A stretch of DNA of 64,000 nucleotides. Origin: Exiguobacterium sp. AM39-5BH (lineage in GTDB: Bacteria; Bacillota; Bacilli; Exiguobacteriales; Exiguobacteriaceae). Positions 17,603 through 24,837 of this stretch are shown one piece after another. How positions within the stretch are numbered: position 1 is the first letter of the stretch; each line of letters starts with the position of its first letter. The notes beneath the pieces are model-generated. The model searched no databases. It was not told the origin of the DNA and saw only the letters and a program-made list of their open reading frames with translations. Location: contig NZ_QSGS01000003.1 in NCBI RefSeq assembly GCF_003467445.1, positions 62,001 through 126,000 of the forward strand, written 5' to 3'. Position numbers and translations under genes: made by a program.

Positions 17603-18826
17603 TTATCCTTTCACTAGTTCGAAGTAACCTTCACGAATCAGTGTATATTTCTCTTTTTGGTTATAGTCCAACATGATTTGCTTAGACGTGTATTCTTTCA
17701 TCAGCTCCACATACTCAGGTGTAATCTCGGTATCTGTCGAAAGAATAACGACCTGCTTACTAAGGTGCTTATAAAAATGTTCAACTAAGTTTTTACGGTG
17801 ATAGCTGTCCAAACGGCCGAGTGGGGTGTCGATGATCATCGGTAAGTCCAAATCGGCTGCTTTAATCATTCCCCAAATAAATGCAGAAGAAATGATTTGC
17901 ATCTCGCCGGCGGAACGTTCCTCAACGGAAATTTCAGCACCGCGCTCATTCTCGATTCGAATCATCATCTTATGACGATCGACGAAAGCACGACCAAACT
18001 CATCTTGCTTTCGCATGAGTCTATTGAGCATTTTATCGAATTCGCGACTGATCAAATCAATTTTCCAGCCTAAAACTTTTTCTGAGTATTCATCGATGGC
18101 TTCTTTGATTTTACCGTAGATCTGAACGTCATCTGCCAACTCAACAGCATTTGAAGCTGTAGATTTAGTTCCTTTTAACTTTGCTTCCAACGAACGAATC
18201 TCTTGGACGCACTCTTGTTCTTTCTTCTTAATATTCATATGAATGCTCTTCGTTTTTCCAAGTACTTCCGTAATTTCTTGAATTTTTTTATCTTCTTCTT
18301 CAACACTGATTGCAGAAGGGGCTAAATCGATTTTTTGTTGTAATGAATCGATTGAATGCTTTATGTTGTTTGCCTTCTTAATCAGCTCAACAATTTGTTG
18401 CTTAACAGAAGAAGCATTAACACCCATGATAAATCTACGATCATTCGGTGAAAGATCGTGCCACGTTTGTTGATTGTCTACTGATGTCGTAGCCTTGTAG
18501 TTCTCCTTTGATAACCAAATCGCTTTTCCAATCTCTTCGACTTGGTGTAATTGCTCTTTAGTCAAAGGAGGATTGATTGGTTCTGAAAGAAGTTTCGACA
18601 TAAATTGATGGTAGGGTGTCAAAATTTGTTCCACTCGCTGTTGTTCAAGTACGTATCTTTGCTCTACATTTAACCGTTTTTTCAAAGTGTCAATTTTTTT
18701 AGACGCGAACGATGGGATTACTTGTTCACTGAACTGCTTAGAAATCTGTTCCATGATTCGATCGTGTTGTGCTGTCAATGAACTCATTGTTGAGATAAAC
18801 TTCTCTCTTGATTCGTTGTTTTGCAT
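17603..18826 (-). CDS. Second DndD-like SMC ATPase, C-terminal part (frame broken)
   Basis: A 407-residue frame carrying the second half of a DndD-like ATPase: coiled coil, then RSAGEMQIISS (ABC-type signature) and MIIDTPLGRLDSYHRK (Walker B and D-loop), ending like DndD. The ATG at 18826 overlaps the upstream stop as TGATG. However, the same frame stays open upstream of this ATG and reads as good coiled coil (YNKQLDQLKKLRNEKLM). This suggests one original gene of about 748 codons, 17603-19848, broken by loss of one base near 18890, probably in a TTT run. Coupled re-initiation of a real split gene is the alternative. Confidence 0.75.
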   Translation of the reverse strand: MQNNESREKFISTMSSLTAQHDRIMEQISKQFSEQVIPSFASKKIDTLKKRLNVEQRYVLEQQRVEQILTPYHQFMSKLLSEPINPPLTKEQLHQVEEIGKAIWLSKENYKATTSVDNQQTWHDLSPNDRRFIMGVNASSVKQQIVELIKKANNIKHSIDSLQQKIDLAPSAISVEEEDKKIQEITEVLGKTKSIHMNIKKKEQECVQEIRSLEAKLKGTKSTASNAVELADDVQIYGKIKEAIDEYSEKVLGWKIDLISREFDKMLNRLMRKQDEFGRAFVDRHKMMIRIENERGAEISVEERSAGEMQIISSAFIWGMIKAADLDLPMIIDTPLGRLDSYHRKNLVEHFYKHLSKQVVILSTDTEITPEYVELMKEYTSKQIMLDYNQKEKYTLIREGYFELVKG

Positions 18827-19848
18827 CAGTTTTTCATTACGAAGTTTCTTAAGTTGATCAAGTTGCTTGTTATATGTTGAAACACGTCCTCGGCTTTGGT
18901 TCTTTTCTCCGTCAGTTCACTTAATTGATCTTTTAATTCAGAGATTTTTTTGTTGAATTTTAATAGCTCAGTACTCTTCTGAACAGTGGCCAGTTCGTTG
19001 ACTTTTCGTGAATAGATTTTATCTAAATCGCCTTTCAGTTCATTAAAATATGACATCCCGTTCATTCGTCGGATGGTTGCTTTAAAGTCTGCTGAATTAC
19101 GTGACGAAATAATCCGACGAATCTCTTCACCATCAAAGATTAAGAATTGCGAAGCTTCAAATGGAATCAATTTATCGATTGTTCGGTTGAAGTCGTCAAC
19201 ATTGTGTGGACCGATTTGTTCATTCCGTTTGGCACGGGCGGCACCGATTGTACGCTTGCTGAAAGTCTTGCTTTCTGATACCACTTGTTTCTTACTATTG
19301 TATTGCCACACGACTTTAATTTCGTAGTGGTGACCATCTCCGGGTTCAAACACTAGAGACGCACTGGCTTCACGTCCACCTTGTTCAAAGAACGAATTAT
19401 TAATGGTGTTCGTGAACTGTTGTTGGAATTCAGAATCAGTCATTCCTCGTTTTCCGTAGAGTAGGTATCTTACGGCCTTTAAAATCGTAGTCTTTCCAGC
19501 GCCATTCAAGCCACCGATGAGAATGATGTTTTTATCCTCAGAATGTGTATCGAAATTAATTGTTTGTGAATTTAAGTATGTTTTGTAATTATTTAATTGA
19601 ATACGTACTAGCTTTAACCCTGATCTTTTTCCAGATGAAGTAGGGTGGGTTAACGAATTCCCTTTTTTTATTAGATATTTTAGTTCTTCTTCTAATTCTT
19701 TTTGGCGTTTAGTAGGGGATGTTGCTCCACCGTAATAATTGGCCTTTGAAGTAGTGAGAACGTTTTGAAGTAGGTTAGGAGATAGGTCATGTTGAGCAGA
19801 GACTTCTTTTAGAATTTCTTGCTCATTCTCATAAAACTTGTGGTTCAT
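18826..19848 (-). CDS. Second DndD-like SMC ATPase, N-terminal part (frame broken)
   Basis: A 340-residue frame with Walker A GGLNGAGKT near residue 114, LIFDGEEIRRI (FDGE motif) near 240, and the start of the coiled coil. Compared with DndD it has an N-terminal extension of about 75 residues (NEQEILKEVSAQHDLSPNLL and onward), which resembles the separate 62-residue protein at 1235-1423. AAAGGA precedes the ATG at 19848. It continues in another frame as the 17603-18826 segment. It is first gene of a minus-strand unit that ends before dndB. Its role is presumably in sulfur modification or in a parallel system, by analogy with DndD. Confidence 0.75.
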   Translation of the reverse strand: MNHKFYENEQEILKEVSAQHDLSPNLLQNVLTTSKANYYGGATSPTKRQKELEEELKYLIKKGNSLTHPTSSGKRSGLKLVRIQLNNYKTYLNSQTINFDTHSEDKNIILIGGLNGAGKTTILKAVRYLLYGKRGMTDSEFQQQFTNTINNSFFEQGGREASASLVFEPGDGHHYEIKVVWQYNSKKQVVSESKTFSKRTIGAARAKRNEQIGPHNVDDFNRTIDKLIPFEASQFLIFDGEEIRRIISSRNSADFKATIRRMNGMSYFNELKGDLDKIYSRKVNELATVQKSTELLKFNKKISELKDQLSELTEKRTKAEDVFQHITSNLINLRNFVMKN

Positions 19849-19991
19849 AGTAAAATCCTTTCTAGAAAATAGTATGTTGGGACTATATTGTTATTATAAA
19901 GGAAAATAACCTAAAAACCTGTAACTTTTTTAGAAAGGGTTTGGATAAATAAACCATGTAATGACTACATACATAGTAAGGAGAGATTACA
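19849..19991. promoter_or_regulatory. Divergent intergenic region at the island boundary
   Basis: On the minus strand TATAAT (complement of 19893-19898) lies 45 bp before the start of the second dndD-like gene. Toward the plus-strand gene is the dyad ATGTA-5-TACAT (19956-19970). Base composition changes here from AT-rich (island) to GC-richer (chromosome). Confidence 0.45.
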
Positions 19992-20249
19992 TTGAAAAGA
20001 ATGTTACTTCGCAAAATCCAATTCGCCCTCCAGCATCATGGCGGGACGGCTTCATTGAAAGAAATCAACGCATATATCGAGCGGTCATACTATCAACTCG
20101 AGCTCGATCGATATAAAGACTGGAAGGCTCACGTCAATAAACAGATTCGGGCCCATTCGAGTGATTCGGCCAGCTTCGCGGGGAAAGAAGACTTATTTTA
20201 TTCCACGGGAAATAAAGGCATATGGGGCCTTCGCCAACCGAATAAGTAA
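19992..20249 (+). CDS. Small winged-helix-type protein (DUF7669-like)
   Basis: An 85-residue protein. GGTASLKEINAYIE, then HSSDSASFAGKEDLFYS and KGIWGLR, are typical of a small winged-helix domain often attached to restriction endonucleases and transcription factors. The start is TTG at 19992, preceded by AAGGAGAGA at good spacing; the next in-frame ATG (20001) would lie too far away. Codon use is GC-richer than the dnd island, so it may belong to the chromosome. A strong terminator follows directly. DNA binding is inferred. Confidence 0.65.
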   Translation: MKRMLLRKIQFALQHHGGTASLKEINAYIERSYYQLELDRYKDWKAHVNKQIRAHSSDSASFAGKEDLFYSTGNKGIWGLRQPNK

Positions 20250-20251
20250 CC

Positions 20252-20286
20252 GAAAGCGGAACCATTTCAGTTGGTTCCGCTTTCAA
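20252..20286 (+). terminator. Terminator after small winged-helix gene
   Basis: GAAAGCGGAACCA (20252-20264) pairs perfectly with TGGTTCCGCTTTC (20272-20284) around a 7-base loop. The trailing T-run is poor. Confidence 0.7.
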
Positions 20287-20309
20287 TGTTTACAATACGT
20301 CACACCCCC

Positions 20310-20338
20310 TTGTCACAGAATGTTCAATCATGTACACT
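20310..20338 (+). promoter_or_regulatory. Sigma-A-type promoter for membrane protein gene
   Basis: TTGTCA (20310-20315), 17 bp, TACACT (20333-20338), followed 39 bp later by the ATG at 20377. Confidence 0.5.
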
Positions 20339-20376
20339 TCGAGACTGTGTGAAAAAAATGTGTAAGGGGTTAGTTC

Positions 20377-21915
20377 ATGGAAATCATTCAACAATTATCG
20401 CAAGTTCAATTACTCAACCAATTCTGGTTGCTCATGGCCTTCGTCATCCCGATGGTCATTTTATCGCGGATGGTCGTGGCTGGCTCACGGTTCTCGCCAA
20501 TCCTCGTCATCGTCATCTTTGGTCTCGGACTTGGCTTCGCCATGGTCGAGATGGGCATCGCGACACCGGGGCTCCCTGAGTTCCCGCTCGTCGACTTCAT
20601 GTCACGGACGACGATCATCGCGCTCGTCGTGTCGTTCTTCGTCGGTGGACAAGAGCTTCGCAAGATTTTAAGCAAGCAAGAGCTCGACGTGAAAGATATC
20701 GTCGTGCCATCTACTGAAGAGATGTTCCTCGGAACAGGACGGACACAGTTCATCTTCATCCTCCGTTCATTCTTCTTGCTCGTCGGTCTCGAAGGGTTCT
20801 TCCGCATGATGATTCAACCGGGCGCGGCAGAGGGCATCATGCTCTACTACCCGATCCTCGCGTTGATCGGCCTCGCGGCATCGTTCCTCTTGATCGACCA
20901 CAAGGCGCAAATCGACGATAAGAAGGTATACATGCGTAAAGGCGTCATCGAGACAGTGTTGATGCTCGTCATCTTGTTCGTATCGTACGGCATCGCCGTG
21001 GCGGTTCAACCGGTCATCGCATTGCCACAGATTTTCTTCGCCATGTTGATCTCGTCAGCACTCGGTGCCATCTTCCACAACTGGACGTATGGACCGACCG
21101 TCCGTGCGCTTTTGTTTGCCGGAATCCCGGTCGTCTTGGCCGCCAACTTCATGGTCGGTGGTTCGCGGATCGGTGATGCGTTTGCCATCGAAGGCATGAA
21201 TTCGATTCTCGTTTACGGTTTCTTTGGTCAATTGTTCTGGATGTTCGGTGGGATTGCACTCCTCATGTGGTTCGCCCGCACAGGACATGTCCGCAACCTC
21301 GCACCTGGTATGGCCGGCTCGCTCTCGCACAGTGGTCTCACAGGCGCATGTACGGCCGGTGACTTCGGTCAAGTGGCCGCGAAACGTGCTCCGATCATGA
21401 TCAACATCCCGTTCTTCGGTCACATCTTCGTGTTCTCGATTTTGGCAGTCAGTGCCGACAACGGGGCGCTCTGGATTTGGCCGACGGCGATCATCGTCTT
21501 GGTCGGTCTTGTGCTCACGGCGCTCGCGCTCAAAAACTTGCGCGGTGCCAACGGAGAAGACTTCAAAGAAGTAAAGGCGCTCATGCAGTTCTCGTTCGGT
21601 TGGCAGATGATGGCGGTCTTCGGTGGACTCGTCATCCTCAGCTTCAGCTCGATCGCGTTCGACTACACGACGATGGCTCAATCGTCAGCCATCTCGCACT
21701 TTGGTCTTTTCGCAGCCGTGCAGGGCGGCATGTTCGGGACAGAGGCATCGCTTCTCATCCCGCTCATCTTCTCGATGCCATTCCTCGTCCATCCGATCGT
21801 GTTCTACATGTTCGGGAAGGCGCTCGATAATAACGGTGAAATGCCACGCGTACCGGTTTACGCCATGGCACTCATCGGTGTCGTCGGAGTCTCGTTCGCG
21901 ATTCTCGGCGTATAA
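20377..21915 (+). CDS. Polytopic membrane protein, probable transporter
   Basis: A 512-residue protein with about 12 hydrophobic segments, starting with LLMAFVIPMVILS near residue 17 and ending with YAMALIGVVGVSFAILGV. Glycine-rich turns (GSRFSP, FFVGGQELRK, GSLSHSGLTGACTAGDFG) give it the look of a sodium/solute symporter. B. subtilis YhfA and GltS-type carriers are the nearest things I can think of, but I cannot confirm the family. AAGGGG precedes the ATG. It stands alone between a promoter and a terminator; the substrate is unknown. Confidence 0.7.
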   Translation: MEIIQQLSQVQLLNQFWLLMAFVIPMVILSRMVVAGSRFSPILVIVIFGLGLGFAMVEMGIATPGLPEFPLVDFMSRTTIIALVVSFFVGGQELRKILSKQELDVKDIVVPSTEEMFLGTGRTQFIFILRSFFLLVGLEGFFRMMIQPGAAEGIMLYYPILALIGLAASFLLIDHKAQIDDKKVYMRKGVIETVLMLVILFVSYGIAVAVQPVIALPQIFFAMLISSALGAIFHNWTYGPTVRALLFAGIPVVLAANFMVGGSRIGDAFAIEGMNSILVYGFFGQLFWMFGGIALLMWFARTGHVRNLAPGMAGSLSHSGLTGACTAGDFGQVAAKRAPIMINIPFFGHIFVFSILAVSADNGALWIWPTAIIVLVGLVLTALALKNLRGANGEDFKEVKALMQFSFGWQMMAVFGGLVILSFSSIAFDYTTMAQSSAISHFGLFAAVQGGMFGTEASLLIPLIFSMPFLVHPIVFYMFGKALDNNGEMPRVPVYAMALIGVVGVSFAILGV

Positions 21916-21922
21916 CAAACAG

Positions 21923-21954
21923 CCGCTTCTACCAATGCGTAGAAGCGGTTTTTT
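21923..21954 (+). terminator. Terminator of membrane protein gene
   Basis: CCGCTTCTAC and GTAGAAGCGG form a 10-bp stem with a 6-base loop, followed by TTTTTT. Confidence 0.9.
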
Positions 21955-21989
21955 GTATGCCGAAACATCGCACCGATGAATCGATGGGA

Positions 21990-22020
21990 CAAAAAAACGG
22001 CCGACACGAGGTCGACCGTC
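21990..22020 (-). terminator. Terminator of marR-nitroreductase operon
   Basis: Read on the minus strand, GACGGTCGAC and GTCGGCCGT pair around a short loop with one mismatch, followed by seven T residues just beyond the monooxygenase stop. Confidence 0.8.
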
Positions 22021-22026
22021 TTCTGT

Positions 22027-22311
22027 TTAGTTGACTTCCGTCACATGGATAACCGGCTTCGCCGTCACGTAGTTGCCTACGCTTTGAGCGAACGCGATGA
22101 GGTCCGGGTTTTGGTTGTGTTGCTCGACGGCCGCTTGGTCGGCCCAGTTCTCGATCATGACGAAGCGGTTTTCCGACGACGTCGATTGATAGAGCTCATA
22201 GCTCAAGCAACCAGCTTCTTGTTTCGACGAATCGATGAGCTTGTTGATGTCTGCCAAGAAGTTGTCAAATTCCGTTTCTTTCACGTCGAAAATAGCGTTG
22301 ATTAAGATCAT
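22027..22311 (-). CDS. Antibiotic biosynthesis monooxygenase (ABM) domain protein
   Basis: A 94-residue single-domain protein of the dimeric ferredoxin-like ABM fold: INAIFDVKETEFDNFLADI, then EAGCLSYELYQS and FVMIENWAD match the usual strand and helix pattern. Family members are small quinone mono-oxygenases or haem-degrading enzymes. The typical haem ligand asparagine is not evident, so a quinone or stress-detoxification role fits better. It is the last gene of the marR-nitroreductase unit, 15 bp after the nitroreductase. Confidence 0.8.
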   Translation of the reverse strand: MILINAIFDVKETEFDNFLADINKLIDSSKQEAGCLSYELYQSTSSENRFVMIENWADQAAVEQHNQNPDLIAFAQSVGNYVTAKPVIHVTEVN

Positions 22312-22326
22312 GTGGGTGTCCTCCGA

Positions 22327-22965
22327 TTATTTAAATGATGTGATTTTTTCAGCGTCGAGGCGTACCGATTGGTAGCCTGCTTCTGCCGCTTTACCGACTG
22401 AGAGGATCATGACTGGCACGTAACGGTCTTTATCTAATCCGAACGCTTCCGCGAGTTGGTCTTTCTCGAAACCGCCGATTGGGTTCGTGTCATATCCGTG
22501 GGCACGGGCGACGAGCATGAACTGCATCGCAGCGAGACTTGAATCGATTTTGACGATGTCGTTCATTTCTTGTTTCGACAAGTTTTTGTAGTAGGGAAGG
22601 ATGGCGCCGAGCTGTTGGTCGCGTACTTCTTGCGGCATTTTGCCTTCCGCGACAGCTTGGTCGTAAATCTCTTCACCGAGCTCGTAGCATTCCATGTCGC
22701 CGAAGATGAGGACCATCGCAGCCGACGTGTCGTTTTGACGGACGTTGAAGCGGATGAGCGGCTTAAGCGTCTCTTTCGCCTCTGGGCTCTCAACGACGAC
22801 GAAGCGCCACGGTTGCATGTTGACTGAAGAAGGAGCTGTTGTCGCTTCCTCGATCATTTGAAGCATTTCAAGTTGTGAGATTTTGACGTTCTCGTCGTAG
22901 ACGCGGATCGATTTGCGACCGAGCATCACGTCAGTGAATGTGTTGTTTTCGAATGTAGTTGCCAT
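22327..22965 (-). CDS. Nitroreductase family FMN oxidoreductase
   Basis: A 212-residue protein with the family N-terminus (RKSIRVYDENVKIS, FMN-phosphate arginine), APSSVNMQPWRFVVV near residue 45, and a late RAHGYDTNPIGGF segment before the C-terminal strand. It probably reduces quinones or nitroaromatics with NAD(P)H in the cytoplasm. It lies between a MarR regulator and a small monooxygenase in one operon, which suggests induction by an electrophile or quinone. Confidence 0.88.
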   Translation of the reverse strand: MATTFENNTFTDVMLGRKSIRVYDENVKISQLEMLQMIEEATTAPSSVNMQPWRFVVVESPEAKETLKPLIRFNVRQNDTSAAMVLIFGDMECYELGEEIYDQAVAEGKMPQEVRDQQLGAILPYYKNLSKQEMNDIVKIDSSLAAMQFMLVARAHGYDTNPIGGFEKDQLAEAFGLDKDRYVPVMILSVGKAAEAGYQSVRLDAEKITSFK

Positions 22966-22989
22966 GGGGGATTACCTCTTTCTCTCTTG

Positions 22990-23400
22990 TTATAGTTGGT
23001 TAAGCTTTTGGAGCAGACTCGACAGCTGATTGATCTCTGACTCGGACAGCACTTTCGTGATCAAATGCTTGCCGCGGTCGTGGTCTTGTTCACAGCTCGT
23101 CAAGTCATGCTTGGCTTCGTCGGTCAAATGGACGAACACTTCACGATGGTTCGCGGTGTTCCGTTCCCGGCGGACGTAGCCTTTTTCTTCAAGGATCTTC
23201 AAATGGCGGGTGATGGCCGCATTGTCGATTTTCATCGCCTGCTGAATCTCGCTTTGCGAACAGACGCCCTTGTCATGCACGATCATGAGCATCTCGTAGC
23301 GGGTCAGGCTGAACCCCGTCTCTTTCTCGAACGAGGTCGCGACGCGTTGGTCCGCCAGTTTAATTTGGTATAGCAGTCGGCTGATATCTCGTAATTCCAT
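22990..23400 (-). CDS. MarR-family transcriptional regulator
   Basis: A 136-residue winged-helix repressor: KGVCSQSEIQQAMKIDNAAITRHLKILEEKGYVRRE is the recognition helix and wing region, ending with RNTANHREVFVHLT. It is first in an operon with a nitroreductase and an ABM protein. A nested palindrome lies just upstream (23423-23451), indicating autoregulation. No cysteine suitable for OhrR-type sensing is evident at the N-terminus, so the signal is unknown. Confidence 0.88.
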   Translation of the reverse strand: MELRDISRLLYQIKLADQRVATSFEKETGFSLTRYEMLMIVHDKGVCSQSEIQQAMKIDNAAITRHLKILEEKGYVRRERNTANHREVFVHLTDEAKHDLTSCEQDHDRGKHLITKVLSESEINQLSSLLQKLNQL

Positions 23401-23422
23401 CTGTGGTGTCTCACCCCTCTCA

Positions 23423-23451
23423 TTTGATAAGTCAATTATTGACTCGTCAAA
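23423..23451 (-). promoter_or_regulatory. Nested palindromic operator upstream of marR gene
   Basis: AGTCAAT-T-ATTGACT (23430-23444) is a perfect dyad centred on 23437, flanked symmetrically by TTTGA (23423-23427) and TCAAA (23447-23451). On the minus strand TTGACG and a TATCAA-like element 15-16 bp apart fall inside it, so a bound MarR protein would block the promoter. Confidence 0.65.
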
Positions 23452-23461
23452 TGTAAAACAT

Positions 23462-24256
23462 TCATGCCGTGCTGTAAAGGAGAATGCTCACACAAAAAAC
23501 CATCCGCTCGTGCGAATGGCGATCAGTCTTCATATTTTGTACCGTCAAATCGGTACTCGGTGATGAACGTCGTCTCGTCAAACCCATATAGCGATCGTGG
23601 CGGTTCAAGTCGTCAATCGTCTGGAGCGAATCGAATGACGGATCGCCGGATTGGGACGTGCGTGACACGTTCAAGTAGCGCTCGGTGAAGTCGTCATCCT
23701 CATTCGGTGTCCCGTCGAACGAGAAATGAATCGACGTGACGTCGTCCTCGAGTAGGCGGATGACGTCGAGGACGCGCTGCTTCTGAGCATTGGTGTCGTT
23801 CCATGCTTCATGCAACATGACGGAGACACCTAAAAACGTCTCTGGATTCAACTCGAAGACGGACGTCGGTTGTCGTCTGTTTACGTCTCGCATGCGTACG
23901 ACGTCTACAGGCACGTTCGCCCGGACCGTCTCTGTACGTGATAAGACGTTCGCCGTGACGAGTCGGTCGTGTAGCGTCGTCTCTGCCTCTTTAACCCAGT
24001 ACGTCGGCATCACGTCGTCAAGGATTGTGCCGTCACCATACGTCCGCGCGGAATACGTCCCGCGAAGTGGTTGCCTTTCGAGCTTGAACGTCGCCTTGTA
24101 CCCAGTCAGTTTCCAGTCTTGTGACACGTCGACATCGACACGTTCCCCGTACGTGGCATCGATGTAGTCCGTATAGCGTTCGGTCGCTTCGCTTCTTCCG
24201 TACATCGATCCGGCGACGAGCAAGCCGACGGCCCCAAGCAACAATCTTTTTTTCAT
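23462..24256 (-). CDS. Secreted protein of unknown function, 3' end frameshifted
   Basis: Begins with a signal-peptide-like MKKRLLLGAVGLLVAGSMYG and is preceded by GAGAGGTG. The mature part resembles no family I know; it has many short beta-like segments and FDGTPNEDDDFTERY. The last 45 or so residues of this frame look artificial and run through a terminator hairpin. In another frame, open from 23612, the sequence reads LYGFDETTFITEYRFDG and stops at 23523, just before that hairpin. One base is therefore probably missing between 23583 and 23613, and the true product would be about 244 residues. Confidence 0.6.
   Translation of the reverse strand: MKKRLLLGAVGLLVAGSMYGRSEATERYTDYIDATYGERVDVDVSQDWKLTGYKATFKLERQPLRGTYSARTYGDGTILDDVMPTYWVKEAETTLHDRLVTANVLSRTETVRANVPVDVVRMRDVNRRQPTSVFELNPETFLGVSVMLHEAWNDTNAQKQRVLDVIRLLEDDVTSIHFSFDGTPNEDDDFTERYLNVSRTSQSGDPSFDSLQTIDDLNRHDRYMGLTRRRSSPSTDLTVQNMKTDRHSHERMVFCVSILLYSTA
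23494..23519 (-). terminator. Terminator of the secreted-protein gene
   Basis: On the minus strand CCATTCGC and GCGGATGG pair (one G-U) around a 4-base loop, followed by TTTTTT. It lies inside the annotated frame of the gene, supporting a frameshift there. Confidence 0.85.
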
Positions 24257-24370
24257 TTTTGGTTCACCTCTCGTCCAATGTACCTGAAAAACACGACGCG
24301 CGTCTCAGTCCAAAGTCGTATTCAATTTATTCCCAATTCCCTGTAAACTGAAAGTGCCCTTTAAGAACTA

Positions 24371-24403
24371 TTGTATTTACGTGTACTAATACGTATAATA
24401 CAC
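24371..24403 (+). promoter_or_regulatory. Promoter with YtrA-type operator
   Basis: TTGTAT (24371-24376), 17 bp, TATAAT (24394-24399). The dyad GTGTA-13-TACAC (24381-24403) covers the -10 region. B. subtilis YtrA is reported to bind AGTGTA-13-TACACT, so this fits autorepression by the GntR protein that follows. Confidence 0.75.
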
Positions 24404-24435
24404 TTATACCACGTACACAAGAGAGGGTGTGACCC

Positions 24436-24837
24436 ATGTTATATAAAATTGATATGAAAAGCGCAGAACCGTTGTATGAACAAATCGTAAATCAGACGAA
24501 AGCGCTCGTCGTCCGCGGGATATTACGGCCGGGCGACAAGGTCATGTCGGTGCGCGAACTCGCGACCGATCTCGTCATCAATCCGAATACGGTCAGTAAG
24601 GCGTATCAGGAACTTGAGCGACTCGGCTTGCTCGAGATGCATCGCGGACGGGGGACGTTCGTCTCCGAAGACTGGGTCGACCAGGACTCGCCGCGCGCCC
24701 CAATCCTTGAGGCGATCAAAAAACTCGCCATCGATTGCCATTACGCGAATATCACACTCAATGAAGCGCTGACGCTATTTGAGACCGAATATAAGAAAGT
24801 AGGGGAGAACCATGCTGACAGTCCAACAACTGAGTAA
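24436..24837 (+). CDS. GntR-family repressor, YtrA subfamily
   Basis: A 133-residue short GntR protein: PLYEQIVNQTKALVVRGILRPGDKVMSVRELATDL and NPNTVSKAYQELERLGL form the winged helix, followed by only a short C-terminal tail as in YtrA. In B. subtilis YtrA responds to cell-wall-active antibiotics and controls an ABC transporter. Here the gene overlaps the ABC ATPase gene by 26 bp and has a matching operator upstream. Confidence 0.88.
   Translation: MLYKIDMKSAEPLYEQIVNQTKALVVRGILRPGDKVMSVRELATDLVINPNTVSKAYQELERLGLLEMHRGRGTFVSEDWVDQDSPRAPILEAIKKLAIDCHYANITLNEALTLFETEYKKVGENHADSPTTE

Noticed and set aside
18880-18930. Programmed -1 ribosomal frameshift joining the two halves of the second DndD
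   Set aside because: The direction is right, but there is no X XXY YYZ slippery heptamer in the correct frame and no clear stimulatory structure; a missing base is simpler.
20406-21918. Several long open frames antisense to the membrane protein gene
   Set aside because: They are byproducts of GC-rich codons; their composition is abnormal, they lack ribosome sites, and the plus-strand frame has clear membrane segments, promoter and terminator.
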